Assembly (NCBI GenBank): GCA_023255415.1
Contig: JALRIN010000020.1
Coordinates: forward strand, 1-51,243
Direction: 5' to 3'
Length of the DNA stretch: 51,243 bases
Source of the DNA: Cypionkella sp.
Lineage (GTDB): Bacteria; Pseudomonadota; Alphaproteobacteria; Rhodobacterales; Rhodobacteraceae
In this document: piece by piece, positions 16,177 through 25,001 of the stretch
Layout: every line of letters starts with the position of its first letter
Position numbering within the stretch: the first letter of the stretch is position 1
The notes under the pieces: generated by a model
What the model was told of the DNA's origin: nothing
Databases searched by the model: none
The model's input: the letters and a program-made list of their open reading frames with translations, nothing else
Position numbers and translations under genes: made by a program

Positions 16177-17219
16177 CAGACCTGCCGCGAGCGGATCATT
16201 CCGATGATGTCATAGACCTCATCCACGATCGGGCGCGCGATGGCGTTGGCACGGGCGGCGCCGGCGCCAAGGATGCGGTCGATCTCGGCGGTGTCTTGCA
16301 TCAGTTCGCTCATTTTGCGGGTGATGGGCGAAAGCTTTGCCACTGCAAGATCGGCCAATGCAGGTTTGAAGGTGCCAAATTGCGCGCCTGCATATTGGGT
16401 GACGACAGCTGCGGGCGTCATATCTGCCAAGGCTGCATAGATATTGACCAGATTGCGGGCGTCGGGGCGATCTTTGAGGCCTTCAAGATCTTCGGGCAGC
16501 GGCTCTGCATCGGTTTTGGCTTTGCGGAACTTTTTGGCGATGGTGTCGGTATCATCGGTCAAATTGATGCGGGACTGATCCGAGGGATCGGATTTCGACA
16601 TCTTTTTGGTGCCATCGCGCAGGCTCATCACGCGGGTGCCGGCGCCTTCGATCACCGGTTCGGTGATGGGAAAGAAATTCACGCCATAGTCATTGTTGAA
16701 CTTGGCTGCGATGTCGCGGGTCAGTTCAAGGTGCTGTTTTTGATCCTCGCCCACCGGCACATGCGTAGCCTTATAGGCCAGAATATCGGCAGCCATAAGC
16801 GCGGGATAGGCAAAGAGGCCCAGCGAGACATTCTCGGAGTTTTTGCCCGCTTTATCCTTGAACTGGGTCATCCGGCTCATCCAGCCCATTCGGGCCACCG
16901 TATTGAAAATCCAGCCCAATTCGACATGTGCCGAGACTTGGCTTTGGTTGAACAGGATCGAGCGCGCAGGATCAATGCCTGCTGCGATAAATCCTGCTGC
17001 CAGTTCGCGGGTTTGTTGGCGCAGTTTGGCCGGGTCTTGCCAGACGGTGATCGCATGCATGTCGACGATGCAATAGATTGTCTCGATGCCCTCATCCTGC
17101 TTTTGCACAAAGCGCTTGAGCGCGCCAAGGTAATTGCCAAGCGTCAGGCCGCCCGAAGGCTGAATGCCCGAGAAGATGCGGGTGGGGAAGGTCTGAGGCG
17201 TTTGGACCGGCTCGGACAT
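16176..17219 (-). CDS. trpS: Tryptophanyl-tRNA synthetase
   Basis: Class I aminoacyl-tRNA synthetase charging tRNA-Trp. The 347-residue product begins MSEPVQTPQTFPTRIFSG; ATG 17217-17219 has GGAG (in GATGGAGTTCCCC) before it, and I prefer it to in-frame upstream codons. The HIGH-equivalent is PSGGLTLGNYLGA and the KMSKS motif is KKMSKSDPS. Other conserved stretches are IVDMHAIT and AYKATHVPVGEDQKQH. The length is typical. The unknown Cys-cluster gene is coupled to its stop, and a rhomboid-like gene diverges upstream. Confidence 0.97.
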   Translation of the reverse strand: MSEPVQTPQTFPTRIFSGIQPSGGLTLGNYLGALKRFVQKQDEGIETIYCIVDMHAITVWQDPAKLRQQTRELAAGFIAAGIDPARSILFNQSQVSAHVELGWIFNTVARMGWMSRMTQFKDKAGKNSENVSLGLFAYPALMAADILAYKATHVPVGEDQKQHLELTRDIAAKFNNDYGVNFFPITEPVIEGAGTRVMSLRDGTKKMSKSDPSDQSRINLTDDTDTIAKKFRKAKTDAEPLPEDLEGLKDRPDARNLVNIYAALADMTPAAVVTQYAGAQFGTFKPALADLAVAKLSPITRKMSELMQDTAEIDRILGAGAARANAIARPIVDEVYDIIGMIRSRQV

Positions 17220-17303
17220 GGGGAACTCCATCTGGAAATATATGCTGATCTGGCTTAACGCTGGGGGCAAGGGGCGTCAATCGACGCATTCAAGGAGGCT
17301 GCC

Positions 17304-18023
17304 ATGCAAGACCACGATATTGCGCCGATCAATCCGCTGCCGCCGGTGGTTTGGCTTTTGGTTTTGCCGATGATCGGCATTGAGCTTGTGCTGAGTTTGG
17401 CCGAGGCGGGGATGATCGGCGGGCGCGCGGCAATTGGCTGGCGGGTGGCTATGCTGGAAGGTTTTGGGTTTTTTCCCGACTATTGGCGGCAACAGGCGCA
17501 GGCGGGGGCCTTTGACTTTGAGCTGCTGCGCCGCTTTGTCAGCTTTGCCTTTGTGCATCAGACCACGATGAGCGCTTTGTTTGGCGTGGTGTTGACGCTT
17601 GCGCTGGGCAAGTTCGTGGCCGAGGTTTTTGCGGGCTGGGCGGTGGCGCTGGTCTTTGTTGTCTCGGCGGTGGTTGGGGCTTTGGTTTACGGCAGTTTGG
17701 TGCAAAGCCAACCGCTGTTTGGCGCCTATCCCGGGGTGGCGGGGTTGATTGGGGCCTTTAGCTTTGTGCTGTGGAAGGGCCTGTCGCGGATGGGGCCGCA
17801 GCCACAGCGGGCGTTTTCGCTGATTGGTGGGCTGATGGCGATTCAGGTGGTGTTTGGGCTGGTGTTCACGCTGCTGCCGAAACTGTTTCCCAGCATGGGG
17901 CCGATGCCCTTGGGCTGGGATTGGATTGCGGAACTAAGCGGCTTTTTCTGCGGCTTTGGGTTGTCTTTCGTCGTCAGCCCCAACGGTTTTGCAAGCTTGC
18001 AGGCACGTCTGCGGCAGCGTTAA
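17304..18023 (+). CDS. Rhomboid-fold membrane protein lacking protease residues
   Basis: A 239-residue polytopic protein with the rhomboid layout of six or more TM helices. The segment RRFVSFAFVHQTTMSALFG corresponds to the GlpG TM2 region holding H145, H150 and N154. Here H85 is kept but the second His is S90 and the Asn is G94. The GxSG catalytic serine loop is G-A-Y-P-G (140-144), with no serine. The TM6 histidine motif is A-E-L-S-G, with E210 in place of His. All catalytic positions are therefore substituted, so this is probably an inactive rhomboid. RBS AAGGAGG before ATG. Its stop shares TTAA with the convergent murJ stop. Confidence 0.72.
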   Translation: MQDHDIAPINPLPPVVWLLVLPMIGIELVLSLAEAGMIGGRAAIGWRVAMLEGFGFFPDYWRQQAQAGAFDFELLRRFVSFAFVHQTTMSALFGVVLTLALGKFVAEVFAGWAVALVFVVSAVVGALVYGSLVQSQPLFGAYPGVAGLIGAFSFVLWKGLSRMGPQPQRAFSLIGGLMAIQVVFGLVFTLLPKLFPSMGPMPLGWDWIAELSGFFCGFGLSFVVSPNGFASLQARLRQR

Positions 18024-19558
18024 CGCCGCAGGTTTCGGCGAAAATCGCTAAGTCGAAAGGCACCGATGGCCGCGCCAAAGCTGAAATAAACCAGACTGCC
18101 CAGCGTGATCAGCAAGGCAAGGCTGGCATAGCGCCATGTGGCGTCCTGTAGCATTTCGGCCAGCGCCTGTTGCCCCAGATAAAGCGCCAGCGCCATGGCT
18201 GCCGAGGCCGCCAGCGCCCTAGGCACGCGGCTGTGAAAACGGGTGTCAAAGCGGGCCGCATCGCCCATTTTGCGGGTGCCAAACCACAGCTGAAACGCCA
18301 TCGCCCAAGCCGCAACGGTGGTGGCAAGTGCGGCTGCGGCAAAGCCGATCAGCGGCATCAGCCCGACCGCAATCGCGGCATTTACCACCATCGACACAAT
18401 CGCAAAGTGAAACGGCGAGCGGCTGTCTTCGCGCGCATAATAAAGCGGCTGAAAGACCTTATGCAGCACAAAGGCCGGTAGCCCCGCGCCATAGATCGCC
18501 AGCGCCAGTGCGGTGTTGGTGGCATCCACCGCGCCAAAAGCGCCGCGCTGATAGAGCACAGAGGTCAGCGGCACCGCGATGGTGATCAGCGCGGCGGCGG
18601 CAGGCAGGGTAAGTGCGAGCGCGAATTCTGTGCCGCGGTTAAAGCTTTCGCGGCTGCCGGCATCGTCGCCTGCGCGCAGACGGCGCGACAGATCGGGCAG
18701 CAAAACCGTGCCGATTGCGATGCCCACCACCCCCAGCGGCAACTGATAGAGCCTGTCGGCATAGACCAGCCAAGACACCGCGCCTTCGGTGTAAGAGGCC
18801 ACTTGCCGGCCGACCAGCAGGTTGATCTGCACCACCCCCCCCGCCAAGACGGCAGGAGCAGCAATATAGGCCAAACGCTTGAGTTCAGGCGTGATCTTTG
18901 GCCAGTGCGGGGTAAAGCTGAAGCCCAGCTTGCGCGCCGCATTCCAAGTAAAGCCAAGCTGGGCAATGCCTGTCACCGGCACGGTCCAGGCCAGCGTCAT
19001 GCCCATATCCCAGCCGGTTTGGCTGGCCAGCAGCATGGCGGCGATAAAGATCAGGTTCATCAGCACCGGCACGAAACCGGCTTCGGTGAAATGGCCATGT
19101 GCGTTCAGCACACCTGACAGCAACGCCACAAGGCTGATGAACATGATATAGCAAAACCCGATTTGGCCATAAAGCACCGCAAGCTCATAGCGCGCATCGC
19201 CGGCAAAACCTGAGGCCATGGCATAGACCAGCCAAGGCATCGCCAGCGTGCCAAGCACCGAAAACACCATCAGGATCGCTGCCATGCTGTTAAAGGCGTC
19301 GCGGGCAAAACCGTTGGCATCCTCGCCCGCCTCAAGCTTTTTGGCATACATCGGCACAAAGGCCATGTTGAAGGCACCCTCGGCGAAAAAGCGGCGGAAC
19401 ATGTTGGGCAAAGAAAACGCCACGTTAAAAGCATCTGCCACCGGCCCCGCGCCCAGATAGGCGGCCAGCATCATATCACGGGCAAAGCCTGCGCCGCGTG
19501 ACAGCAGCGTCCAGCCGCCGACAGTCAGGATAGAGCGGATCAGGCTGATGGATCTCAT
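18020..19558 (-). CDS. murJ: Lipid II flippase MurJ
   Basis: Inner-membrane flippase of the MOP superfamily that moves lipid II to the periplasmic face for peptidoglycan synthesis. The 512-residue product has about 14 TM helices and typical MurJ stretches: SRGAGFARDMMLAAYLGAG near the N-terminus, FRRFFAEGAFNMAFVP, and LYQRGAFGAVDA. Arginines equivalent to those lining the central cavity are visible in the first two stretches. It follows glnD (112-bp gap), an arrangement known in this group. The stop overlaps the rhomboid-like gene by 4 bases. Confidence 0.95.
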   Translation of the reverse strand: MRSISLIRSILTVGGWTLLSRGAGFARDMMLAAYLGAGPVADAFNVAFSLPNMFRRFFAEGAFNMAFVPMYAKKLEAGEDANGFARDAFNSMAAILMVFSVLGTLAMPWLVYAMASGFAGDARYELAVLYGQIGFCYIMFISLVALLSGVLNAHGHFTEAGFVPVLMNLIFIAAMLLASQTGWDMGMTLAWTVPVTGIAQLGFTWNAARKLGFSFTPHWPKITPELKRLAYIAAPAVLAGGVVQINLLVGRQVASYTEGAVSWLVYADRLYQLPLGVVGIAIGTVLLPDLSRRLRAGDDAGSRESFNRGTEFALALTLPAAAALITIAVPLTSVLYQRGAFGAVDATNTALALAIYGAGLPAFVLHKVFQPLYYAREDSRSPFHFAIVSMVVNAAIAVGLMPLIGFAAAALATTVAAWAMAFQLWFGTRKMGDAARFDTRFHSRVPRALAASAAMALALYLGQQALAEMLQDATWRYASLALLITLGSLVYFSFGAAIGAFRLSDFRRNLRR

Positions 19559-19670
19559 AGGGCTCCGTTGACGCAGGTCAGGGTTGTGGTTGGCAAGGCC
19601 GGGGAGGTCGGTGCCACCGATTTATCGTGGATTGCAGGCGGGGGGAATTACGAAATCTGACACCCGGCGC

Positions 19671-22445
19671 TTAGCCCTGTTCCTGCGCGCGCTTTTCACC
19701 CTCTGCCATGGCGTGGCGCAGCTTGCGCTCCAACGCCTCTTGCTTGCCCTTGGCATGCAGTTTCAGACCAAAGGCGTCTTTGATGTAAAAGCTGTCAACC
19801 ACCTGCGCGCCATAGGTCGCGATCACCGCCGAGGCGATATAAATGTTGTTCACAGCCAAAGTACGGGTCAGATCGAACAGCAGCCCGGGGCGGTCGCGGG
19901 TATCAACCTCGATGATGGTGTAGATGTCCGAGCCTTCGTTGTCGAAGGTGATATGGGTTGGAAAGCGGAACTCACGGTCGCGCTTTTTCACTTTGTCGCG
20001 CACGGTCAGCGCTTCGCGGGCGATCACCTCGCCGTGCAGGGTTTTTTCGATCATCGCGCGCAGCCGCGGCAAGCGCGAGGCCTCGTAGGGGTGGCCGTCG
20101 CTGTCTTGGATCCAGAAGATCGCAGTAGCAAAGCCGTCTTTCGAGGTATAGGTGCGCGCATCCACCACATTGGCCCCCACCAGCGCCAAAGCCCCCGCCA
20201 GCCGCGAGAAAATGCCCGGATGATCCGCCAGCGCGAAACAGGCGCGGGTGGCATCGCGGGCGGGTTCGGGGTGCAGGTCAATGCGAATTTCGGCATCGCC
20301 CAAGCCTTGCAGCAATCGGGCAAAGACCTCTTGCGCATCAGGGGTCAGACCCTGCCAATAGGGCGCATAATGGCGCGAGGTTTCATGTTTCAGCGCCGTC
20401 GCGGTAAAGTCACGCAGACGGCTGCGCAGCTCGGCCTTGGCCTCGTCTTCGCGGTTCGGGCGGTTGATGCTTTCCAGCCCGTCTTCCAGCGCATCGGCGG
20501 TCATGCCGTAAAGACGGCGCAACAACATGGCCTTCCAATTGTTCCAGGTGTTGGGGCCGACGCCACGAATATCGCAGACGGTCAGCACCGTCAGCAGATC
20601 CAGCCGCTTTTTGGTTTTCACCGCCTTGGCAAAGTCGCGCACGGTGCGCGGGTCGCCGATATCGCGCTTTTGTGCCATGTCAGACATCAAAAGGTGATAG
20701 CGCACCAGCCATTCCACGGTTTCGCATTCCTCGGGATCAAGTCCCAGACGCGGGGCGATGCGACGGGCCAGCTGCGCCCCGATGATCGAGTGATCTTCGG
20801 GCCGACCTTTGCCAATGTCATGTAGCAACAGCGCCACATAGATCACACGGCGGTTGATGCCGGTGTTCAAGATCGAGGAGGACAGCGGCAGATCTTCGAT
20901 CAATTCGCCACGTTCGATTTGCGCCAGCACCGAGATGGTCTGGATGATATGCTCGTCCACCGTATAGCTGTGATAGACGTTGAACTGCATCATCGCGACG
21001 ATGTTTTCAAACTCGGGGATCAGTGCGCCCAGCACGTTCAGCTCGTTCATCCGGCGCAACGCGCGTTCTGGGTTGCCGTGTTTCAGCATCAGATCCAGCA
21101 AGATCCGTCTGGCCTCGGGGGCCTCGCGCACAGAATCGTCGATCCGGTGTAGATTGGCCGCAATCAGCCGCATGACGTTGGGATGTAACAGATAGCCCGA
21201 GCGCAGTGATTCCTCAAAAATCCGCAGCATATTGACGGGGTCGTTCAGAAAATCATCAGGATCAATGATGTCGATGCGGCCCTGCATCAGCTTATAGCCC
21301 GATCTGACGCGCTTGCGGCTGAAAAAACCCAGCAGGCGTGCTGCGGGTTTAACGTGGCGCGCTTCAAGTTCGGTCAGGAAGACCCGCGTCAAATCGCCGA
21401 CCAAAGTGGCTTGGCGAAAGTAATCTTGCATAAAGTATTCAACACCGCGCCGGGCTTTGCTGTCGCGGTAGCCCATGCGGGCTGCAACTTCGACCTGCAG
21501 ATCAAAGGTCAGCTGATCGGAAGGCCGGCCGGTGATGTAATGCAGATGGCAGCGCACCACCCAAAGGAAATCTTCGGCATCGCGGAAGGTCTCGTATTCG
21601 CTTTGGGTGAACAGCCCAGCGGCCACCAGCCCTGACGCCGAAGGCACGCGGTGCAGATATTTGCCGATCCAATACAGCGTTTGCAGATCGCGCAGCCCGC
21701 CCTTTGCCTCTTTGACATTCGGCTCTAGCACGTAGCGCTGGCCGCCCTGGCGTTTGTGGCGGGTTTCACGCTCGACCAGCTTGGCTTCGATAAACTCGGC
21801 CCCCGTGGTGCGGAACAACTCAGACCACAGCTTGTCGCCCAATTCCGTTGCCATCGCCTGATCGCCAGCAATAAAGCGATGTTCCAAAAGGGCGGTGCGA
21901 ATGGTGATGTCTTCGCGGCCCAGCCGGATGCAATCAGCGATGGTGCGGCTGGAATGGCCAACTTTGAGCTTTAGATCCCACAGCATGTAGAGCATGGATT
22001 CGATGATGCTTTCGGCCCAGGTTGTTATCTTCCAAGGCGTTAAGAAAAGCAGATCCACATCGGATTGTGGCGCCATTTCGGCACGGCCAAAACCGCCCAC
22101 GGCCAGCACGGTCAACCGCTCGGCTGCCGTGGGGCTTGGCGTGGCGTGCAGCGTGTCGCGCGCTACGGAAAGGGCGGTGGTGACCAGCACATCGGTCAGA
22201 TAGCTTTGTGCCAGCACCAGTGGGCGGGCATGGCGCGGATGTGCAGTAAAGGCAGCTTCAAGTGCCGCATTGGCCGCGGTTTTTGCCGCCAACATATGGC
22301 GCACGGCGATGGTGCGGGCCTCGCGTGGCTCGGTCTCGGGGGTAATCTCGGCTTGGATGCTGGCCAGCAAGGCTGCGGCGTCAACGATTTCATCGCGCGG
22401 CAAAAGCAGGGCGCTGCGGTCCTGCGGGATTTCAGAAAGGTTCAT
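19671..22445 (-). CDS. glnD: [Protein-PII] uridylyltransferase/uridylyl-removing enzyme
   Basis: Nitrogen sensor that uridylylates PII proteins when glutamine is low and removes UMP when it is high. The 924-residue protein shows, in order, the nucleotidyltransferase domain (VGGFGRAEMAPQSDVDLLFL, about 115-135), the linker region, the HD domain for UMP removal (LLHDIGKGRPEDHS), and two ACT domains near the C-terminus (one around FSRLAGALALVGANV, one around RPGLLFDLTRTLAV) that sense glutamine. All domains are intact and the length is typical. The LpoA-like gene lies 24 bp upstream and murJ is downstream. Confidence 0.96.
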   Translation of the reverse strand: MNLSEIPQDRSALLLPRDEIVDAAALLASIQAEITPETEPREARTIAVRHMLAAKTAANAALEAAFTAHPRHARPLVLAQSYLTDVLVTTALSVARDTLHATPSPTAAERLTVLAVGGFGRAEMAPQSDVDLLFLTPWKITTWAESIIESMLYMLWDLKLKVGHSSRTIADCIRLGREDITIRTALLEHRFIAGDQAMATELGDKLWSELFRTTGAEFIEAKLVERETRHKRQGGQRYVLEPNVKEAKGGLRDLQTLYWIGKYLHRVPSASGLVAAGLFTQSEYETFRDAEDFLWVVRCHLHYITGRPSDQLTFDLQVEVAARMGYRDSKARRGVEYFMQDYFRQATLVGDLTRVFLTELEARHVKPAARLLGFFSRKRVRSGYKLMQGRIDIIDPDDFLNDPVNMLRIFEESLRSGYLLHPNVMRLIAANLHRIDDSVREAPEARRILLDLMLKHGNPERALRRMNELNVLGALIPEFENIVAMMQFNVYHSYTVDEHIIQTISVLAQIERGELIEDLPLSSSILNTGINRRVIYVALLLHDIGKGRPEDHSIIGAQLARRIAPRLGLDPEECETVEWLVRYHLLMSDMAQKRDIGDPRTVRDFAKAVKTKKRLDLLTVLTVCDIRGVGPNTWNNWKAMLLRRLYGMTADALEDGLESINRPNREDEAKAELRSRLRDFTATALKHETSRHYAPYWQGLTPDAQEVFARLLQGLGDAEIRIDLHPEPARDATRACFALADHPGIFSRLAGALALVGANVVDARTYTSKDGFATAIFWIQDSDGHPYEASRLPRLRAMIEKTLHGEVIAREALTVRDKVKKRDREFRFPTHITFDNEGSDIYTIIEVDTRDRPGLLFDLTRTLAVNNIYIASAVIATYGAQVVDSFYIKDAFGLKLHAKGKQEALERKLRHAMAEGEKRAQEQG

Positions 22446-22469
22446 TCCGCAGGACCGTGCCTTTATATG

Positions 22470-23636
22470 TTAAAAACCAGCGCCGTCAAAGCTGCGCGGC
22501 GCAGCCTCGATCACCACTGCTTTGCCGTTCTGGATCTGGGCAATCGACAGCCCGCGTTCATTGGTGCCATCTGCACGCAGCCGGAAGATCCCATTCACGC
22601 CAACAAAACCAGCACTTTGGGTCAGGCTGGCCTTGCTGATCGGGCCGGCCCCAGCACCGCCCAACAGCGCACCAATGGCGGCCACGCCGTCATAGGCCAG
22701 CCCCGAGATTGGATGCGGCGCTTCGTTGAACGTCGCATGGTAGCGCGCCTGATATTGCGCATAAAGCGCGGGGTCCGGCATGGCAAACCAGCCGCCCTGC
22801 ACTCCCGGCAGCGCCAAAGTCGCCGCCGGAATATCCCAGCGGGTCAAACCTACAAACTGCGTGACACTTGGCCCCATGCCGTTGTCTGCCAAAAGCTGGC
22901 TGATCAACGGCAAGGCCCCTGCGGTGTCGGCCGTCATAAAGATCGCCTGCGCCCCCGCAGAGCGCGCATTGGCCGCAATGATCGGTGCCGCCGAAACCAC
23001 ACCATTTTGCGAGAATTCATAGCTGCCTGTCGCCACAACCGTGCCGCCCGCAAAGGCGACGCCGCGTTGAATGGCGGCGCGGCCAAGCTCGCCTGCCGTG
23101 TTTTTATCGTGCACGATCATAATGTTAGATTTACCCTGACGCACTGCATAGGCGGCCAGACGCGCTGCGGTGTTGTCAAAGGTTGGCCCCAGCACAAAGA
23201 CGTTGTTACCCGCGATGTCGGAATTGTTCGAAAACGCCAGAACATTGACGCCACTTGCTGCAACCGCAACCCCTGCCGCATTTGCCTCTTGCGCAAACAC
23301 CGGGCCAAGAATGATCTGCGCGCCCTCGGCAACGGCCTTAGATGCCATTGCCGCTGCCTGCGCGGGTTGGCCCTGGGTTGCATAGACCCGCAAATCAATC
23401 TGCGTGCCGCCCAGATCTGTAATCGCCATGCGCGCCGCATTTTCAAGCGAGCGCGCCAAAAGCTCGTCACTGGCCTGCCCAGATCCGGCTGGGGTCAAAA
23501 GCGCGATCTGAACATGTCCAGACCCTGCGCCGAGGGTCGGGCCAGAGGCCGGCACGCAGGCCGAAACCGCCAAAGCTGCCAGCGCGGTGCAGAAAAAACC
23601 CATCGACTTGCGGGCACGAGATAAAACAGACAACAT
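22470..23636 (-). CDS. Penicillin-binding-protein activator, LpoA/LppC-like lipoprotein
   Basis: A 388-residue lipoprotein with a periplasmic leucine-binding-protein fold. The N-terminal signal ends in lipobox VSAC (Cys about 27). The mature domain begins VQIALLTPAGSGQ and continues with ILGPVFAQEANA and NNVFVLGPTFDN, typical of type I periplasmic binding domains and of the C-terminal domain of LpoA. The N-terminal TPR domain of E. coli LpoA is absent, as in most alphaproteobacterial members, so activation of PBP1A is an inference. ATG start with AAGGATCC before it. Divergent from rsmI, a conserved arrangement, and upstream of glnD. Confidence 0.82.
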   Translation of the reverse strand: MLSVLSRARKSMGFFCTALAALAVSACVPASGPTLGAGSGHVQIALLTPAGSGQASDELLARSLENAARMAITDLGGTQIDLRVYATQGQPAQAAAMASKAVAEGAQIILGPVFAQEANAAGVAVAASGVNVLAFSNNSDIAGNNVFVLGPTFDNTAARLAAYAVRQGKSNIMIVHDKNTAGELGRAAIQRGVAFAGGTVVATGSYEFSQNGVVSAAPIIAANARSAGAQAIFMTADTAGALPLISQLLADNGMGPSVTQFVGLTRWDIPAATLALPGVQGGWFAMPDPALYAQYQARYHATFNEAPHPISGLAYDGVAAIGALLGGAGAGPISKASLTQSAGFVGVNGIFRLRADGTNERGLSIAQIQNGKAVVIEAAPRSFDGAGF

Positions 23637-23715
23637 AAGGATCCTTACCCTCTTGGCACAGGTCGAAAGACTAAGCGCTTTGCGGCTGGAAGTAAATTGT
23701 CAGGGAGAAAAAGGC

Positions 23716-24588
23716 GTGGCAGAGGGCAAATATACAGCCGAAAAACATCGCCTCAGCGCAGGGTTGTATTTTATTGCAACCCCGATCGGTGCCGCCCGCG
23801 ATATCACGCTGCGGGCCTTGGATATTCTGGCCTCCGCCGATGTGCTTGCCGCCGAAGATACTCGCACCCTGCGGCATCTGATGGAGATTCACGGCATCGC
23901 CTTGGCAGACCGCCCGATGGTCGCCTATCACGAACACAACAATGACAGCGCCATGCCTCGGCTTTTGCGTGCAATCGCGGAAGGAAAATCGGTGGTCTAT
24001 GCCTCGGAAGCCGGCACGCCGCTGATCTCGGACCCCGGGTTTCAGCTGGGGCGCGGGGCGATTGCCGAAGGCCTGCAAGTGCTTTCGGCGCCGGGTGCCT
24101 CGGCTGTGCTTTGTGCGCTGACGGTCTCGGGGCTGCCCTCGGATCGGTTCCTTTTTGCAGGGTTTCCGCCCGTAACCAAATCGGCGCGCGAGACCTTTTT
24201 GCGCGATCTTGGGCAGGTGCAGGCGACGCTGATATTTTATGAATCGCCAAAACGCGTTAGCGGATTGTTAAGTGATTTGGTGAATACTTTGGGAGGAACG
24301 CGGCAAGCAGCGGTTTGTCGTGAACTGACCAAGCGATTCGAAGAGGTGTCTCGGGGCAGTCTGGACCAATTGGCAGCGGATTTTGCGGATCGCACGGTGA
24401 AAGGCGAAATTGTGGTTCTGGTGGATCGCGCTCCAGAACAGCAGGCGGATGCGGCAACGGTGGAGCAGGCTTTGGATCAGGCTTTGACACATATGACGAT
24501 GAAGGATGCGGCAACGGCGGTTGCGCAGGCCTATGGTTTGCCGCGCCGCGATGTTTATCAACTGGCACTGCGGCGCGCTGGCGCATGA
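23716..24588 (+). CDS. rsmI: 16S rRNA (cytidine-1402-2'-O)-methyltransferase
   Basis: SAM-dependent enzyme of the tetrapyrrole-methylase fold that 2'-O-methylates C1402 of 16S rRNA. I chose the GTG at 23716 (290 residues) because GGGAG lies nine bases before it and the conserved core LYFIATPIGAARDITLRAL follows at the usual distance; an upstream ATG at 23587 overlaps the divergent gene. Other signatures are LAAEDTRTLRHLM, VYASEAGTPLISDPG and PGASAVLCALTVSGLP. The stop overlaps the yraN start by 4 bases (ATGA). The rsmI-yraN-gshB order beside an LpoA-like gene is common in proteobacteria. Confidence 0.95.
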   Translation: MAEGKYTAEKHRLSAGLYFIATPIGAARDITLRALDILASADVLAAEDTRTLRHLMEIHGIALADRPMVAYHEHNNDSAMPRLLRAIAEGKSVVYASEAGTPLISDPGFQLGRGAIAEGLQVLSAPGASAVLCALTVSGLPSDRFLFAGFPPVTKSARETFLRDLGQVQATLIFYESPKRVSGLLSDLVNTLGGTRQAAVCRELTKRFEEVSRGSLDQLAADFADRTVKGEIVVLVDRAPEQQADAATVEQALDQALTHMTMKDAATAVAQAYGLPRRDVYQLALRRAGA

Positions 24589-24947
24589 GGGCGGCGCGCG
24601 GTGCCATGTCCTATCAGGCGGGTCTTGCGGCCGAAGAGCAGGTCGCACAGCTTTACAATCGGTCGGGGCGTCTGATCTGCGCAAGGCGCTGGCGCGGCCA
24701 AGCGGGCGAAATTGATCTGATTGCCCGCGATGGCGAAAAGCTCATTTTTATCGAGGTGAAGCAAAGTCGCACCCATGCACAGGCCGCAGACCATCTGACA
24801 GCGCAGCAAATCGCGCGGATTGATGATGCAGCAAGTGAGTTTTTGGCAGGCGAACCTGCGGGCCAGTTGACCGATGTGCGCTTTGACGTGGCTTTGGTGG
24901 ACGGTGCCGGGCGGATTGAGATTTTAGAAAACGCTTGCGCGGGCTGA
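24585..24947 (+). CDS. yraN: YraN family (UPF0102) endonuclease-like protein
   Basis: A 120-residue protein of UPF0102 with a restriction-endonuclease-like fold. The nuclease-type pattern GEIDLIARDGEKLIFIEVK supplies E42, D44, E57 and K59 (E-x-D...E-x-K). The biological substrate is not settled; a role in Holliday-junction or transformation DNA processing has been suggested for relatives. The ATG lies within the rsmI stop; an alternative ATG seven codons later would give the start MSYQAG. Coupled to rsmI and followed by gshB after 54 bp. Confidence 0.88.
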   Translation: MRAARGAMSYQAGLAAEEQVAQLYNRSGRLICARRWRGQAGEIDLIARDGEKLIFIEVKQSRTHAQAADHLTAQQIARIDDAASEFLAGEPAGQLTDVRFDVALVDGAGRIEILENACAG

Positions 24948-25001
24948 TTGCATCAGGCCGCCGCTTGCGGCATCAAGGGGCCAAGAAACCCGGAGAGTGC
25001 T

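Noticed and set aside
22065..23624. A 519-codon open frame on the plus strand
   Set aside because: It is antisense to glnD and the LpoA-like gene, rich in Arg, Gly, His and Cys, as expected from the reverse strand of high-GC coding DNA.
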